Source: Ancistrus triradiatus (lineage: Eukaryota; Chordata; Actinopteri; Siluriformes; Loricariidae). From it: DNA of 64,000 bases. Location of the stretch: positions 1 through 64,000 of the forward strand of contig JAJAGP010001360.1 of the NCBI GenBank assembly GCA_025084515.1, read 5' to 3'. The position numbers were made by a program, and so were the translations under genes. Position 1 is the first letter of the stretch, and each line of letters begins with the position of its first letter. This document shows positions 1 through 15,200 of the stretch, piece by piece. The notes beneath the pieces were generated by a model. That model made no database searches. It was not told the origin of the DNA and saw only the letters and a list, made by a program, of their open reading frames with translations.

Positions 1-168
1 AATGCTATTTTTGTATTATTTTTATTATATTGAAATAAATCTCCAATAAAGCCATAATAAAGGGGAAAATTTTTAAATCAAGCAATAATGTGTCATATTA
101 AGCAAAAATCAGGTCTGATACAGAGTGAGAGTGTAGGCTATAAATCAATCTGTTTGTAAATTGATTAC

Positions 169-251
169 CTGTGTACAAAAAGAGAAGGGCTTGGTGCATG
201 GTGGGTTGCAGTGACGAACACTGGAGGGCTTGTTCTGAGGAAAACACCCTC
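169..251 (-). CDS. thsd7b: thsd7b exon U (most downstream exon in window)
   Basis: It encodes GCFPQNKPSSVRHCNPPC and KPFSFCTQ, the cysteine-rich piece after the last TSP1 repeat, which resembles 7B (KPFSYCTQ). The acceptor is cattag and the donor gtaatc. It ends on a codon boundary. The following EGF-like piece, the membrane segment and the tail must lie to the left of position 1. Confidence 0.93.
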
Positions 252-3200
252 CTAATGAAAAGAAACCAATACATTTTAGTTTAAGGAAAAATGCTTTCAG
301 TGAAATGCTTTTTCAGTGAAACAAATGTGAAATTTATGTGTGATTACCACACTTACATACATGTTGAAACTGTAGAACAATTGTAATACTAAGCACAACA
401 TTTAACAGCTGCAAACTTTGACTTTATCTTTGAAAATATTTTAAAAGAATGTATACAAAAGTCCACACAGAAAGGACCCAGACCACTCCACCTGGGGATT
501 GAACCCAGGACCTTCTCGCTACCCACCAAGCCAGTGTGCCACCCCCATAACACATTTTAAATATCTTAAACCTAAGTGTAAAAGCATACCTACCTCATTA
601 AACTTTCAAATTTGGAAAATGTGGGGTTTCATAACTACAGACTCATTCTCAATTATAATACTGAATATTAAATTATGTATGTCTACTATTTTTGGACCCC
701 TTACTCCAAATACAAGTGTAGAGTACAAGATGCCTTTTTGATTTTTTTCCCTTTTCATGTTTCTTAAGTGATTACCTGTGTTCAGTTTTCTAATTAACTT
801 TGCTTTAATGTCCCCTAATGACCATTATAACAAAGTACATTGACCTTCAAAGTTATGCCTCTAGAGCAACATATGGCTAATTATTTGTTTACTCATTAAC
901 ATTTGACATCCATAAATAATGAGCGTTCATGGATTTTTTTGCCATTTAAAGTGGAAATAGCCAACAGCAGCTATATTAAGCTAGTTAAAATGTTTAATAC
1001 ATATTATACTAACAATAAAGATGTAGGGAATCATTTGACTGCATAGAGTGAGTAATCATGAACACCCATGGTACAGAAAGGACCGCACAGTGACAGAAAT
1101 GATGCCTCTAGTCCATGCCAGACTTAGTCACCCCACATACAATGAGCATTGAGACTCAGGAACTGGTGAGGCGGAAACTGAGGATCCTGGAATGGAACCC
1201 AGATGAAACATGACTCAACTCAAGCCTCGCCTTCTGAGGTGGTATATGGGTAGTTTAGGAATTTCTAATTAACTTCACTTAACAAGCTATGTCACATCAT
1301 AACCATAACGTGACTGATAGAAGCACAGCTATAAAGTTATGCCTCAGTTGCTACATGTGGCTGATTATGTGTGTAGTCATGAATATTTGACATCCATTGC
1401 GAATCTATGTGGATGGATTTCTGGTTAACATTTAAAGTGGCAACAGCCATAAGCAGTGAGTTCCAACCTATTACACTTTGCACTATATAGATGTAATGAT
1501 GAGACAGACATGAGAGAAAGTACTGTAGCGCTTTCTCGGTGAAGATCTCTGCTGTGTTTTTCTTTATTTTTACATCTACAGTACAGTTATTCTTACTGCG
1601 AATAAATCTCTATGGGTTTGTTAATAGCCGATGATTACAGCCAGTCAAAAGGACATTAACGACTGAGCTCTCCAGACCATTTTCAGGCTCAGGCTCAGCA
1701 ACCCAGGATGGAATCCAGGGCTGAGATGGAACCCACATGGAACTCAATGCAAGCTTCACCTCACCTGAAGTAGGATAAGACCTGAGACATTTAAACTCTG
1801 GCAAAGTGTGTTTTGAGTTGTGTCTCAACTTTCCCCGAGGTTTCTAAGGTTCAGTGTTCACACAGGTATTGGAGGGCTGGGTCTACTGCAGACCAGGATT
1901 AGAAGTAAAAATTTTGAGTCACTTAAAAAATAATATAAGATTTAAAAACAGCATTAAGCAGTCTTGGGCACACATTTGAGCTTGTTGTCAGTATTGTAAC
2001 TGCTTAACTTATTAACTGCTTAAACTGTATACCATCTACAGCAAAATAAATAAGAATAAAAATAAGATCACTTTGAAAAACATTTCAAAAAATGAAATAT
2101 TAAAGCACTGTGACCCTCAGCAGGAAAAGCTGAAAGAAAGAGAGAACTGTGTAAATGTCAAAGCATTACATACCTGTGACATTAACCCCATCAGATCGCT
2201 GGCACCACACTGCTCTCTGATTATCCTTCCATTCACCTGTCACCCACTCATAAGTGTAACAGGTTCCTCCTGCACATGGATGCAAACACACATTTAACAC
2301 CCATGTAAATATAGACAAGTGTTCTGCAAAAGGTCTTTGTAACAAAATCCTAGGGCATGAGCATACTCCTGCCAAGGTATATCATGGCTGACACCACTAA
2401 ACACTCACGTTGGCACAGTCGTGTCTCATAGATTTGACTGGGACAGGAGGCCTTGTTCTCAGAGACCTGCATGATCACTGCTCTGGATCGTGCCTGGCTC
2501 CCCCACCTCTCATAACTCCGTCCATTCAGACACTGCAGCTGGCACACACTCCAGAGTGACCACATTGTCAGGTAACAGTCTCCTGATGAGATGTGGAGAT
2601 CATGGATAGCATTTTTTTTTCATTTTTCATCAACACTTACGTGCTGTTACAAATATGAGGTCATTCAGGTCATTATGAAATAAAATAACTTGTGTGAGTC
2701 CTGTGTGAGTATAAACCCTACAGCTGATTTGTAGTCATATGACTGCCATGCTCAGATTGCTATCATATGACAGGGTTTGTATATTTCCATACAAATTGCT
2801 TTTATTTGTGACATTTAAAATAAACAGAATATATTTGATCATTAACCTTGCAATCAAGACTTGAAATTAAAGTTACAGTTTAGCAGCAACTCTGTCTGGT
2901 TGTTTTATTAGACTTCTAATCATTCACCTTTCTATTTTTGCTGTTCGGTCACTATTATGACATTTTTCCACCATGTGATACAACTCGACTCAACCTGACC
3001 TTGTTTTCTGTGGTAGATATTGTACTCCCTCAGTGTAGCTGGCCTTCATAGCAACACCGCATGACATGTCATGATGTCATCTTTAGCACGATACACAAGA
3101 CCATTTGAGAATATCCAGTGGGTGCTGAACTTGATTCTCAGTATGTGGTTCTTTGTCAAAGCAAGGACAAACTCTGTTGCAGAAGAAGCTGAAGACAGCA

Positions 3201-6200
3201 AGACAAAAGACTGCTGAAAAAACAGGACAGTTTGTGAAATACTACTTCAGAATTCAGACAGACGTAGTACCATGACAATGACACCCTCCCCTGTCAGCGG
3301 TTAGAGGGCATTGCATTCTGGCTATGTACAGCAGCCTCTCAACAATGATATCCAGCCACCGCACCATGAGAGCAATTGGAGACTACATAAGAGACTACTT
3401 AAGAGAAATCCTAAGCCTCCAAAAAGTCTTTTTCCCTACTCCTAAGTGGTTTTCACCTTAGGAGCTCTTTTAGGAATTAAGATGCTTCATGAATAACTTT
3501 CATCTTTACTAGGATCTTTTGTTAATTACACTTACAATGTCTACAACTTCAGCCAGCTTTGTTATTTCAAGAAGTTATTGTTTTTCTTGGTTCTTTTCCA
3601 GGCTTTATTAAATGACTTTGAAAATTTTGCAACACTGCTGTTCCAGTGTTCTGGAAAAGATCTTTTAAAACATTATATATTGCACTAAGACTGACTAGGC
3701 TACTATCAGAGCAAGTGAATCAACCATGCATTCATTCTGATTGGCCTTGCTCATTTACATTTGCATGCATGTTTGCATGTTTGTACAAAAATGTGTGGCC
3801 TCCGCAGCCACAAAGGCACGTGTGTCCAATAAATCCTCAACAGGGGCAAAAAGTATTTAGTCAGCCACTAACTGTGCAAGTTCTCCTACTTAGAAAGATG
3901 AGAGAGGTCTGTAATTTTCATCAAAGGTACACTTCAACTATGAGAGACAAAATGAGAAAGAAAAATCACATTGTAGGATTAAAGAATTTAATTGTAAATT
4001 ATGGTGGAAAATAAGTATTGGTCAATAACAAAAGTTATTGACCAATACTACATGCTTCACAGTGGGTATGGTGTTCTTGGGATGCAACTCAGCATTCTTC
4101 TTCCTCCAAATACCACGTGTTTTTACCCAAAAGTTCTATTTTGGTTTCATGTGACCACATGATATTCTCCCAATCCTCTTCTGGATCATCCTCTGGCAAA
4201 CTTCAGACGGGCCTGGACATGTACTGGCTAAAGCAGGGGGACACGCCTGGCACTGCAGGATCCGAGTTCCCCTCAGCGTAGTGTGTTACTGATGGTAGTG
4301 TTTGTTACTTTGGTCCCAGCTCTCTGCAGGTCATTCATCAGGTCTCTCCGTGTAGTTCTGGGATTTTTGCTCACTGTTCTCATGATCATTTTGACCCCAC
4401 GGGATGAGATCTTGTGTGGGGCCCCAGATCGAGGGAGATTATATCAATGGTCTTGTATGTCTTCCATTTTCATTCAATTGTCCCACAGTTGATTTATTCA
4501 CACCAACCTGCTTGCCTATTGTAGATTCACTCTTCCCAGCCTGGTGCAGGTCTACAATTTTCTTCCTGGTGTCCTTCGACAGCTCTTTGGTCTTGGCCAT
4601 GGTTGAGTTTGGAGTCTGACTGTTTGAGGCTGTGGACAGGTGTCTTTTATACAGATAATGAGGTAAAACAGGTGCCATTAATACAGATAACAAGTGGAGG
4701 ACAGAAGAGCTTCTTAAGGAAGAAGTTACAGGTCTGTAAGAGCCAGAAATCTTGTTTTTTTGTGGGTGACCAAATACTTATTTTCCACCATGATTTACAA
4801 TTAAATTCTTTAAAAATCCTACAATGTGATTTCCTGGATTATATTTCTCATTTTGTCTTTCATAGTTGGTGTACCTATGATGAAAATTACAGACCTCTCT
4901 CATCTCAGTACGAGAACCTGCACAATCAGTGGCTGATTAAATACTTTTTTGCTGCACTGTATGTAATAATGGAACGCTTAATTCAATGTGACTTAAAAAA
5001 TGTTACCTTTCCACAAATAAGTTTATTTAAAATAGTGCATTAAAATCAGTTGTTTTTCAGTTACAGAGAACATGACAGTTTTTCAGTTGAAGCAACTTGA
5101 TTCAGTGAAGTAGGCAAAACAAATTTGGTTGTGTTCCACTTACAAAAAACCCCATATGTTGAATCTACTTAAAAAGTTGCATGCAACAAATTGTCTTGCA
5201 TTTTTACGTAAATTCGATGAATCCTGTTTTTGTGTATATACGAATAGTCCAGTGTTCCCAAGTGTTAAATGAACTTTAGTCACCACTATTATATATAAAA
5301 TTGTATATAAAATGTGGTGCAAAAGCAAATGAGTGCAAAATACAAATGAAATACATAAGGCATAAGGGGTCTAGACCAGGAGTGGCAGGCTTGATTGAAG
5401 GCTGCAGTCCTCCCTTTCTGCAGTCCTCTCTCCTCAAGGATACTTCCAGCTCCCTTGTTTGCATCACATCATTAAGGGCCATCTGTAAATGCTGCTCACA
5501 CTGTGCCCGGTTAAGTTCCTTTTGCTCCACATCTGCCACCTGCATCTCCCTCGGGACAGTCAGATGTTCCTGTAACCGATGCCATTTCCTCCTGCCTGGA
5601 CAATAATGAAGAAAAATGAAGGTGGTTAACCAAAGTAGGTTTATTCAGTTTGGGGAAATACCTCAATATGGAGCTTGGGACAATTCACTACTGATTAAAT
5701 AATTGTTATGCAAGGACAGTGCTCAGTTACCACAGGTCCTAATTGGAGTATTAATTAAAATTAATTCACAGACAATGGGCAAGAACAGATTTTTCTCCTT
5801 TTACACTAACTGGTTACCAGTGTTTGTGCTGCTGCTGGCATCATTGGGGGTAACTGAACCTCCCTGATCTTAGAGTAAAATAGCTAAAGAATAAAATAAT
5901 CTTGATTGTTAGAAGTGAGCTTTCCAATAGCCAGCTAAAGAGAACAAATAGTACAGAAGTTTACTTACCATCCTCCATCAGGGACTCCAACAAATTAGTG
6001 GTTGAGCTGAGGCCGTCCATCCATTTGGTCAAACCACTTCCAAATCTTTCTGTTTCATCCACTCTGGATGTTGTGGTCTTTGCGAAACATGTAGTCAATT
6101 GTAAGTTTTTATTTCTAGTTTTCCTATTCACTGTTGGGATGGCTTTTGGTAGGCCTGTGTGGCCAACACTTCAGACACTTCTTGAGGATCTTCTTGTTAC

Positions 6201-9200
6201 ATTTCCCCATCAAGCTCTTGCTTAGTTCCTTTTGTTGACAAAACATAGGAACAGAGGAACGTCTATACTCTGTACCTCCTAAGTTGACCATGGTGTGGTT
6301 ATGTGGCTTGTCATTTAAGCAGTGGATATGCTGAAATACAGTAAAAAAAACAACAACAACCGTACAGTGCAGAGTACAGATGCTGTCATGATGATTCTAC
6401 TTGATCAATCAGTAGTTTGCAGTACCCTGACAGAGGTGATACCAAAAAAGGACTTGGTTCAAGTACCATACACAACTATTCCCTAATGGAAAACAAAACA
6501 AGCATGTAGAGTTGAGTCGAGCTGATACCCTGCTGTGGAAAAGGGCCATTAGTCCCATTTTACACCAAGTCTATATCTAACATTGGACCTTTATTAGCTT
6601 TTATTAGCTTTTAATAGACAGGTCATATTAAAATCGCAGTTAGCATATCTAGATAGGATAAAAATAAAGCATACATGTACAATGAGTTATACTACAATAT
6701 TAAAAAGTATAAACTTGATAAGAAGCTCAATAATATTACCTGCCAAAATGGACGGTAAATTCATCAGACTCACAAGCACCAAATTTAACAAGCATTTGAG
6801 GACAGGTAGGTTTTAATTTCAAGCCTTGTTTACAGTTACTATAAACTCAAAGTAGATGGGCTTGGTCAACAGCACATAAGTGATAAAGGAAATAAATATA
6901 AATCTGAGACTGCATGCAAATCATATTACAGGTATGCACCATTTTTTGTTTGATGAAATCCATAAACGTATTGATAGACAGTATTATGAACAACACAGAA
7001 GATCAGCCAGATGAAACAGCCTTAATGTTATAGGTTAGAGAGAATATATAGGTAGTTGTGGGATTAACAAAGTAGTACTACTTACAATAGGACAGGCACA
7101 TAGACTTATTAATGCCATTTACAACTTGTTACAAATAAGTAGCAGAAAATCATACACACAAACACAAGTAACTTGCACAAAAAAGTCTCTAAACACATCA
7201 ACTAATTTATAACAGTCTCTAGTCCAAACGTGACCTAACGAGCAAGCAAGCACATGACTGGTAAGGTAGTTACTTACACACACACCCACAAACGATGGAA
7301 TAAAATCTCACCTCCACTCATGGATCCACAACATTGATTGCTGTTGGGGTGGCCACGCTGACTGATTGTGTACAGCTGATTGTAACTGATTGTCCACATC
7401 CAGTGTTAAAAGACAGATTTTTATTTCCTAATTTAATGCATTATATTGTTAAGACCTCTGTCGTTAAAGGACATTGAATGGGTTTCTCTTAAATGGTGCA
7501 TACCTGTATATATTCCCATTAGCACCCCCGATTAAACAAGAAGGGAAATAAACTGTTAGAAGTTTTTTTTATTCTCTAGGATAATGAGTGAGTAATGGTG
7601 ATGTATGTGTGACCTGGACACTGGATATAGCAGGGCTGATGGAGTTCAATCCCTCTGACTTTGCTCAGACCATTCTTCATACAGTGTTCCTCCGGCACTA
7701 CTTTAGGATGAGGAAGCCCGGAGAGGTTACCCCAGTGCACCACACATGACACGTTCCTCTCCCTCACCCCATCTCCACAATCTGCCCCCTAAAGGACCCC
7801 GCAAAATACAGTATAGTTTAAAAGATAATCTACAAAGGGGCATTCAGAACTCTCTAAATCCCCTTGTGCCCCCACCACAATATGTGCCTAGATAACATGT
7901 AATTGTTAAGAAATTCAGTGGTTTACAGAAAAGGTGACTACTGTGACCATTAGGATTCAGTCTCAGTAGCCATTTATGTGTTGTACATATCAGTGCTTGG
8001 GTTTGCCATCTTGACAATTTCAGATAGGTCAGAAGAGGTTATATCAAGAGTATAATGTATCTACTAAATTATGCATTTAGAAAGCATATTTGACATGGTT
8101 TTTCACCCAGTGACCCAAAGTAACTCTGAGAATTGGAAGCCCTGTGGCAAGGCTGAAACTCACAATCAAACGGTCACACTGGTTTGTATCCTCGAGTTGT
8201 GCATTGTTTGTGAATAGCAGGGTATCCCCTAGCTGTGTCCCCAAAATGATAGGTATTCCCTCTCCAAAGGTTCTGATTATTTCTGAGTTTCATCTGTTCT
8301 TGTGTCTTTAGGCCTCACTGGGACCAGGAGTGCCCCAGTGTGAAAGCCTGTTTGATTAATTCTTGGCAGAACCTCTCACCTACTATACATTTGGTAAATC
8401 TTTATAGCAAACCCCTTGCACCAAACACAACTCAAACCTCACCCCACCAAATGCAGGATATCAACAAATGCCATGCACTGCTAAAAATACAAATATAACA
8501 AATAAAACATTGTACATACTATATAGTTGGCACAAACGTATGCAAGCTCTCACTTTATAACTGTAAATACATATTATAATAAAGCGTTTTTTTTTTTGGC
8601 TATTTGTAGTGTTGCTTTTTTAGTTTAATCTGATCTATGCTTTCTTCATATTTTCTACTCTACTCTTCCATTTATAATGTTTTTATAATAAAAGTGGAAA
8701 TTACATGGCATTTGACTCATTTCAATAAGTAAACACTATATCAGTAACAATTATTCACCAATATTTTGGTATGCGCTTTTTAACGTCCATCCAATCAATG
8801 TCCATTCCCTTAAATGGCCGAGATCTTAAGAATTATAGTAGAAAATAAAATCCTGTCTCACTGATAATTCATGTCTGAATGACAGAACACTAGTATGAGT
8901 GAACCCTTGTGACACCTGCTCACAGAAAGAGTATTGCAGTCTTGAAAGGCATTAAAAAAACATGGTATCCTTGTCCTTTCTTTTTCATTTTTATTTTTGG
9001 TAAGTGCTTCAAAATTACTGTATTGTACAGTACAGTATTATAGGAAATGTTTTCAATTTGTGTTTTAATTAATATTATTGTTTAAAATAAAACACTATGT
9101 ACAAAGTGTGTAAACTACTGTGTGACTATGGTAATGTCCAGTCAACGTCCATTTTGGTCAACATCCGGTTTCACAGAATGGAATGCGGACGTTAAATGGC

Positions 9201-12200
9201 GCACACTTGTATTTCAAATGTTTACAATTATTATTGAAAAAGCTCAGACATCCATTCTGTGAACCACACAAGAACATACCCCACCCGCCCCGAAGTTCCC
9301 AAAGTTTATTCAAGCTTAATTCCACATATGGGAAGCAGGTAAATTAGTCTGTATTAGATTTCTGAAAACTGTTTGAGGCAATGCTAGATGTATGCATTTT
9401 ACTGTTAAGACATTAAATTAATTTATTATTGACAGTAATTATGGTATTTATCAACACATTACACCAGCTTGTTCTTCACTACTCCACTTAAACACTAGTC
9501 TTGAATATGCACATTTGTGTATTGATGATTTGGGGGACTTCTGCTCATTAAATTCAGAAATACATTCTACAAAGTTGTATAGGTGGTTCGGTGGCACACT
9601 GCGGCATCTCAGGGTTGAGCCCTTACAGTGCCATGATTGATCAAGGAACATATGGATAACATGAAACAAATTACATAAACATCTGCAACATCTACCATTA
9701 CACTTTCATTTTCAGTGAGTTTTAAATAAACATGTTTCCTTTTTTTAATTACTACAGTGAAATGTGTTGAAAACTGGTGGTAGCCTAGCGGATAAGGTAC
9801 AGGACTATGGACCAGAAGGTCCAGGGTTCAAATCCCACCTCTGCCAAGCTGCCACTGTTGGGTCCTTGAGCAAGACCCTTAACCCACAATTGCTTGGATT
9901 GTAAGATTGTACCAATTGTAAGTCGCTCTGGATAAGGGCGTCTGCTAAATGCTGTAAATGTAAATGTAAAACATTGTCTGTGATAATTGCCCATACATTA
10001 CCTACACAGAAAAAAAATAATGGCTTTTCTGCTCATTTGACATGGCTCTATTTTAATTATGTATTATTCCCCCAGCTAAAATACCAGTTATATGTAGAAA
10101 TTACCACTCTTCATGCAAAAGGGTAACAGATGTGATGCATAGACGTTATGTGTAACCATATTACACAGAATATACATTTTTTAAAACTATATTATAATAT
10201 AGTGTAACTATATTATAATCTTTAACTTAAACTTAACTTAAACAACTTAAACTTGACTAACAATTGTAAGTCGCTCTGGATAAGGGCGTCTGCTAAATGA
10301 CATAAATGTAAATGTAAACAGAAAAATAGTTGCAGTGACTATCCAGCTTTTTGCATAAACACTTTCACTTTGACTAAATGTTTTAATTTGTTGCTATAAT
10401 TTCCCATAATTGATTTGCCATTCATGAGGAAAATAACACTTTGCATTTATATTTCTATCAAAATACAACCATGTCTGGAATTGGTCATTTAATTTAATAT
10501 AATCTAGGTTGGCCATAATAAAAGACTATGCTTGCACATTTATATTGACAGTAATTAAATATGAGAAAGTGACATTGTAGAACACCATGCCAATGAGCCT
10601 TAAGTTTATAAGATTCTTTACGATTTGTCATTTTAGAGCTTTTATACTATATGTATGGCCACATTACAGTCAAATTTGGAAAATGTAAAAAGAAGCACAT
10701 TCACATTTTTTTATCCCTAACTCAATGTTATCCTTAAAAATGACAATTCCATTAGTGGAATGAATACTTGATCAATTCTGTGTTTGATTGAACTTGAAAC
10801 ATCATGTGGTGTGAGTAAATATCATTGCTGGTGCAGATATACAGTAAGTACTGCATTGACACTACTCCACTGTGCCATTGAGTTGGTTATCCTGCTGCCT
10901 GCTGGTGTCTGACAGCAAATGTGCTCAGGTATAAAAGGACCTCAGCCCATCAGTTCAAGGAGACAGAGACAGATTGCATCTGTTATCCTGTATTGCATGT
11001 CCAGCAGAGAGAGTTAGACCTGATCTCTAGTATATGGGAGACAGAGACAGGCAGCTATCTGAGCTCTTGCACTCTAACATAGGAAGCTGACAGAGCTGTT
11101 CTCCTTTTTGTCCTTTCACTGATCTGCATTCCCTTTGTTACTTTAGTATGCTGCTCAAACTCCTCTGATTGGTACTTCCTCTTGCAACCACAGGAATTCA
11201 ATCTTGACTTTTAATATATTATGCCAATCACAAATCAATTTTAACAGTGCTGGTTGAGTGAAACCTATATCTGAAAGATATACTGTCAGACTATATATTA
11301 AGCAACACACTCAATAATATTGACACGTTGATATTGATATTAATATTGAACATTTTATGGCTATTGTGCATAGAGTGCATCCTACAATGGTGCTTGAAAG
11401 TTTGTGAACTCTTTAGAATGTTCTATATTTCTGCATAAATATGACCTAAAACATCTTCAGATTTTCACACAAGTCGTAAAAGTAGATAAAGAGAACCCAG
11501 TTAAACAAATGAGACACAAATATTATAATTGGCCATTACAAAACATTAACTTTATTCTTCTTTAATCATTCTTTGGTAGAACAACTTGTGTGCTTAGGAT
11601 CATTGTCTTACTGCATAACCTACCTTTTCTTGAGATTCAGTTCATGGACAGATGTCCTGACATTTTCCTTTAGAATTCTCTGATATAATTTAGAATTCAT
11701 TGTTCCATCAATGATGGGAAGCCGTCCTGGCCCAGGTGCAGCAAAACAGGCCCAAACCATGATACTACCACCACCATGTTTCACAGACGGGATAAGGTTC
11801 TTATGCTGGAATGCAGTGTTTCCCTTTCTCCAAACATAATGTAAATAATTAATATTTCTAACATAATTTACATTAATTAACATTAATTAACATAATTACA
11901 TTTTCTTCTAAACCAACAAGTTCTATTTTGGTCTCATCTGTCCACAAAACATTCTTCTAATAGCCTTCTGGCTTTAGCAAACTGCAGATGAGCAGCAATG
12001 TTCTTTTTGGAGAGCAGTGGCTTTCTCCTTGCAACTCCATGCACACCATTGTTTGTTCAGTGTTCTTCTGATGGTGGACTCATGAACATTAACATTAGCC
12101 TTCAGAGGTCTTCAGTTGCTTAGAAATTACCCTGGGGTCCTTTGTGACCTCGCCAACTAAGACACGCCTTGCTCTTAGAGTGATCTTTGTTGGTCGACCA

Positions 12201-15200
12201 CTCCTGGGGAGGGTAACAATGTGTACAAATGGAGGAAATTAAAGACCCATCTGTCTGGATTGGTCTTTAGAGATGGTTTTGTAACCTTTTCCAGCCCAAT
12301 GAGTATCAACAACTCTTTTTCTGAAGTCCTCAGAAATCTCCTTTGTTCATGCCATGATACACTTCCACAAACATGTTGCGAAGAGCAGATAGTTACTCAC
12401 ACCTGATTGTCATCCTATTAATTAAAAACACCTGACTCTAAGTTCACCTTCAAATTAACTGCTTATCCTAGAGGTTCACATATTTTTGCCACTCAGTAAT
12501 ATGTAATATTGGATCTTTTTCCTCAATAAATAAATGACCAAGTCTAATGTTTTTGTCTCATTTGTTGAACTGGGTTCTCTTTATCTACTTTTAGGACTTG
12601 TGTGAAAATCTGATGATGTTTTAGGTCATATTTATGCAGAAATATAGAAAAACTAAAGGGTTCACAAACTTTCAAGCACCACTGTACCTATGAAACCAAT
12701 ACATAACCATAACTACCTGACAACCACACAACCAGGTAAAGTGGCCGCAATTATTGTGCGTTTCATCAGTTTCAGTAAACAGAGGAGAGAGATACCTTAA
12801 AGCAGCTAAATGCTAAATCTCAGAATAGAAGTAGCAGCTAATTGCTATCTGTTTCTGATGTGTTCAGATGGGAGAGTGATCTATTTTTCTCACTTTTCAT
12901 TACTGGAAAAAAAGAATAGCAAAAGATAATATATTACTTAGTAATTTCCACATTGATAGTATAAATAATTTTCCATAGTCTGTCTCTAATTCCAATATAG
13001 CTACACTCGACTGTAATAAGTCTCAACTGTCAGAAGCCCCAATCTTGGTTCTGGATATTAAAATTTGTATATTGGTACTAATTTGTATGGATCTTGGTCT
13101 TTTTTAGCACCTATCTGAGACAATCTTAAATGTAATGCTACTCAATCAATTTTTCCTGTATGTGTATGGAACAAACACTGTGGTGTTACCTCCACCCTGC
13201 AGGAACTCCATTCTCCCAGTGTCCAGCTGTAGCAGGGCCTGATAGGACACGGCTTAGTATGAGACAGCTGAGAAGGGCAAGGACGGCCACCTTCTCCTGC
13301 CTGCTGTAGGACTAATCTAAAACGTGTCATCTGACCTGGAAAATCACACACAAAGTGTTTATGTAGTTAGCTGTGACAAACACCTGGGGCAGAGTTAACT
13401 CTGTGGGTTTCATAGGATATATGAGGCAAATTAGAGTTTTTAATTAACCAGCTAACGAGTCGACACTTCGAGAGGGAAAAGGGCACTGTGGGATATGAAA
13501 GGCCATGGTTTTTCTTTGTAAAGTCACTCCTGCTCTCAAAACAGCCAAATTAAAATAATGAACACACCACCTTAATTAACAGGTTTAGTGCCAAATAATT
13601 TCCACTCTGTGCTATAGTTTAACAGATTCCTGTTTTACAAGCTTGTTTATGAAATATTAAAATGTTGTCAATTACTGACATTTCAATTAGATTTTACTGA
13701 TAATTATTATGCAATTATTTTCTTAGTGCCTCCACAGTTTGCTTTTCTGATGTCTGGAGCCTAACCGGAATTCACTGGGTGCATGGAGAGGTACACCCTG
13801 GACATCCATTGAAGAATTTTGTAAATATATCACCTGACCTTCATGTTGGAAGAGCCACCAAAAATTAGAACCCAGGTCCTCAGAAACTGCCCTTTCCAGC
13901 ACCTGGCTCTTACCACTGAGCCACCACAGCTGCTTAACCTCTAAAACTACTGCTTAAATTAAGCCTCAGTCATTAAAGGAACTTCATGTTCTTAAATGAC
14001 ATTCAAAATGTGTGCAAAAGTGATTGCAAACGGATTGCATGTGAAACATGATTACATAATTAGTCTAAGAAATGATGGCCAATTAGTCTGGAAAAGAGCA
14101 AAAGCATTTCAACAAGTTCAGTGCCTCAAACCATCAATTAATACAATGTAACTGGCTCCTATGAAAATCACCCTGGAGAAGGAAGTCCATATGCTACCTC
14201 TGTCACATATGACAAGCATATTAGAGTCATTAGCCTAAGAAATCGCTAGTTAACAGCACCAGAGATTACAGCTGAAATGCATGCTAGCGATAACACATTT
14301 CTATATCAAATTGTTCAAATTGTTTTTGTATTATTTTTTTTTAACAATTTAACCCTGCTTTTCTCTGGTCAGAGAACATAGGGAGTCTGCATAACCGTAC
14401 CCTGGAAAGGACGCCATTCTAACACTGGGTGATGATCCAGCAACTGGCGTGTTCTCCTTGAGACACAATCAATCCTGTCTGTATGTGATGTCTGACCTGC
14501 CTGGCTCAATCTCTGGTCACTGTGGTAGTTGATTAACCCATATCACACTGTTGTGCTGCTTGAGTGCTCACATCTATATTTGTATGTAATGTCTAAGCAT
14601 CTTTCCATAGTATATGCAGCAGATGACAGGTATGCGTGCTACATGACATCAGTTTGGATAATGTCTCTTCACATATATAGTAATGTGCAAAAGTCCTACG
14701 CCATCATTAGATTAAATTTACCCTTGTTTTACCAATAGTATAATGGCCATATATAATTATTTCTCAGGTTCTTTATTAGAATACAACCAAAAAACACAGG
14801 GTGTTTGTACGCAGTATTAAAAAAACTAAAAAAGAGCTTCTATAGGCTAAAGTGGCACGTATATATTGTGATTTCCCCTAGCACTTGAGCAATAGCAGCA
14901 TCTGGCATCTTCATCGGGATGCCAAGTTGACTCCTGTATGTACTTCCTTCTGTTCGGTTAGGACCCTGCATTGAATTCATTTGATATGGAAAGTGAGTGA
15001 GTGAGTTATAAACATCTATGGCATTGACTTATCGTACTCTGTGCACCACATGTGTTTGAGCACTCTGACCAGAGTGACCAGTCAGACAGCAGGCAGTCGA
15101 CTGGACAGCTCACTTCACACGGTGCAGAAAGCTTTCCTCGTGAAGGACCCCACTGGTAAAAGAGGACATGCAAGTATTATATAAATGTATATTTTAATGA

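Larger units (their letters stand above)
2583..7613. other. thsd7b intron between exons R and S
   Basis: This 5-kb intron holds a deleted Tc1 (3841-4959) and a puzzling pair of exon-like segments (5276-6120), both listed separately. Around 3330-3490 there is a palindromic stretch (cttaggag motifs) that may be a worn Harbinger-like MITE. The part from 6230 to 7560 shows nothing recognisable. Confidence 0.65.
7789..13189. other. thsd7b intron between exons Q and R
   Basis: The intron is AT-rich and carries a MITE (8770-9205), a SINE (9774-9970), a SINE tail (10262-10315) and a Tc1 copy (11385-12684). Nothing is recognised in 7800-8760 or 10320-11380. Confidence 0.7.

Noticed and set aside
3330..3490. 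Possible Harbinger-like MITE with cttaggag palindromes
   Set aside because: I could not define both termini or a TTA/TAA duplication, so it is mentioned only within the intron entry. A similar stretch at 59330-59600 was treated the same way.
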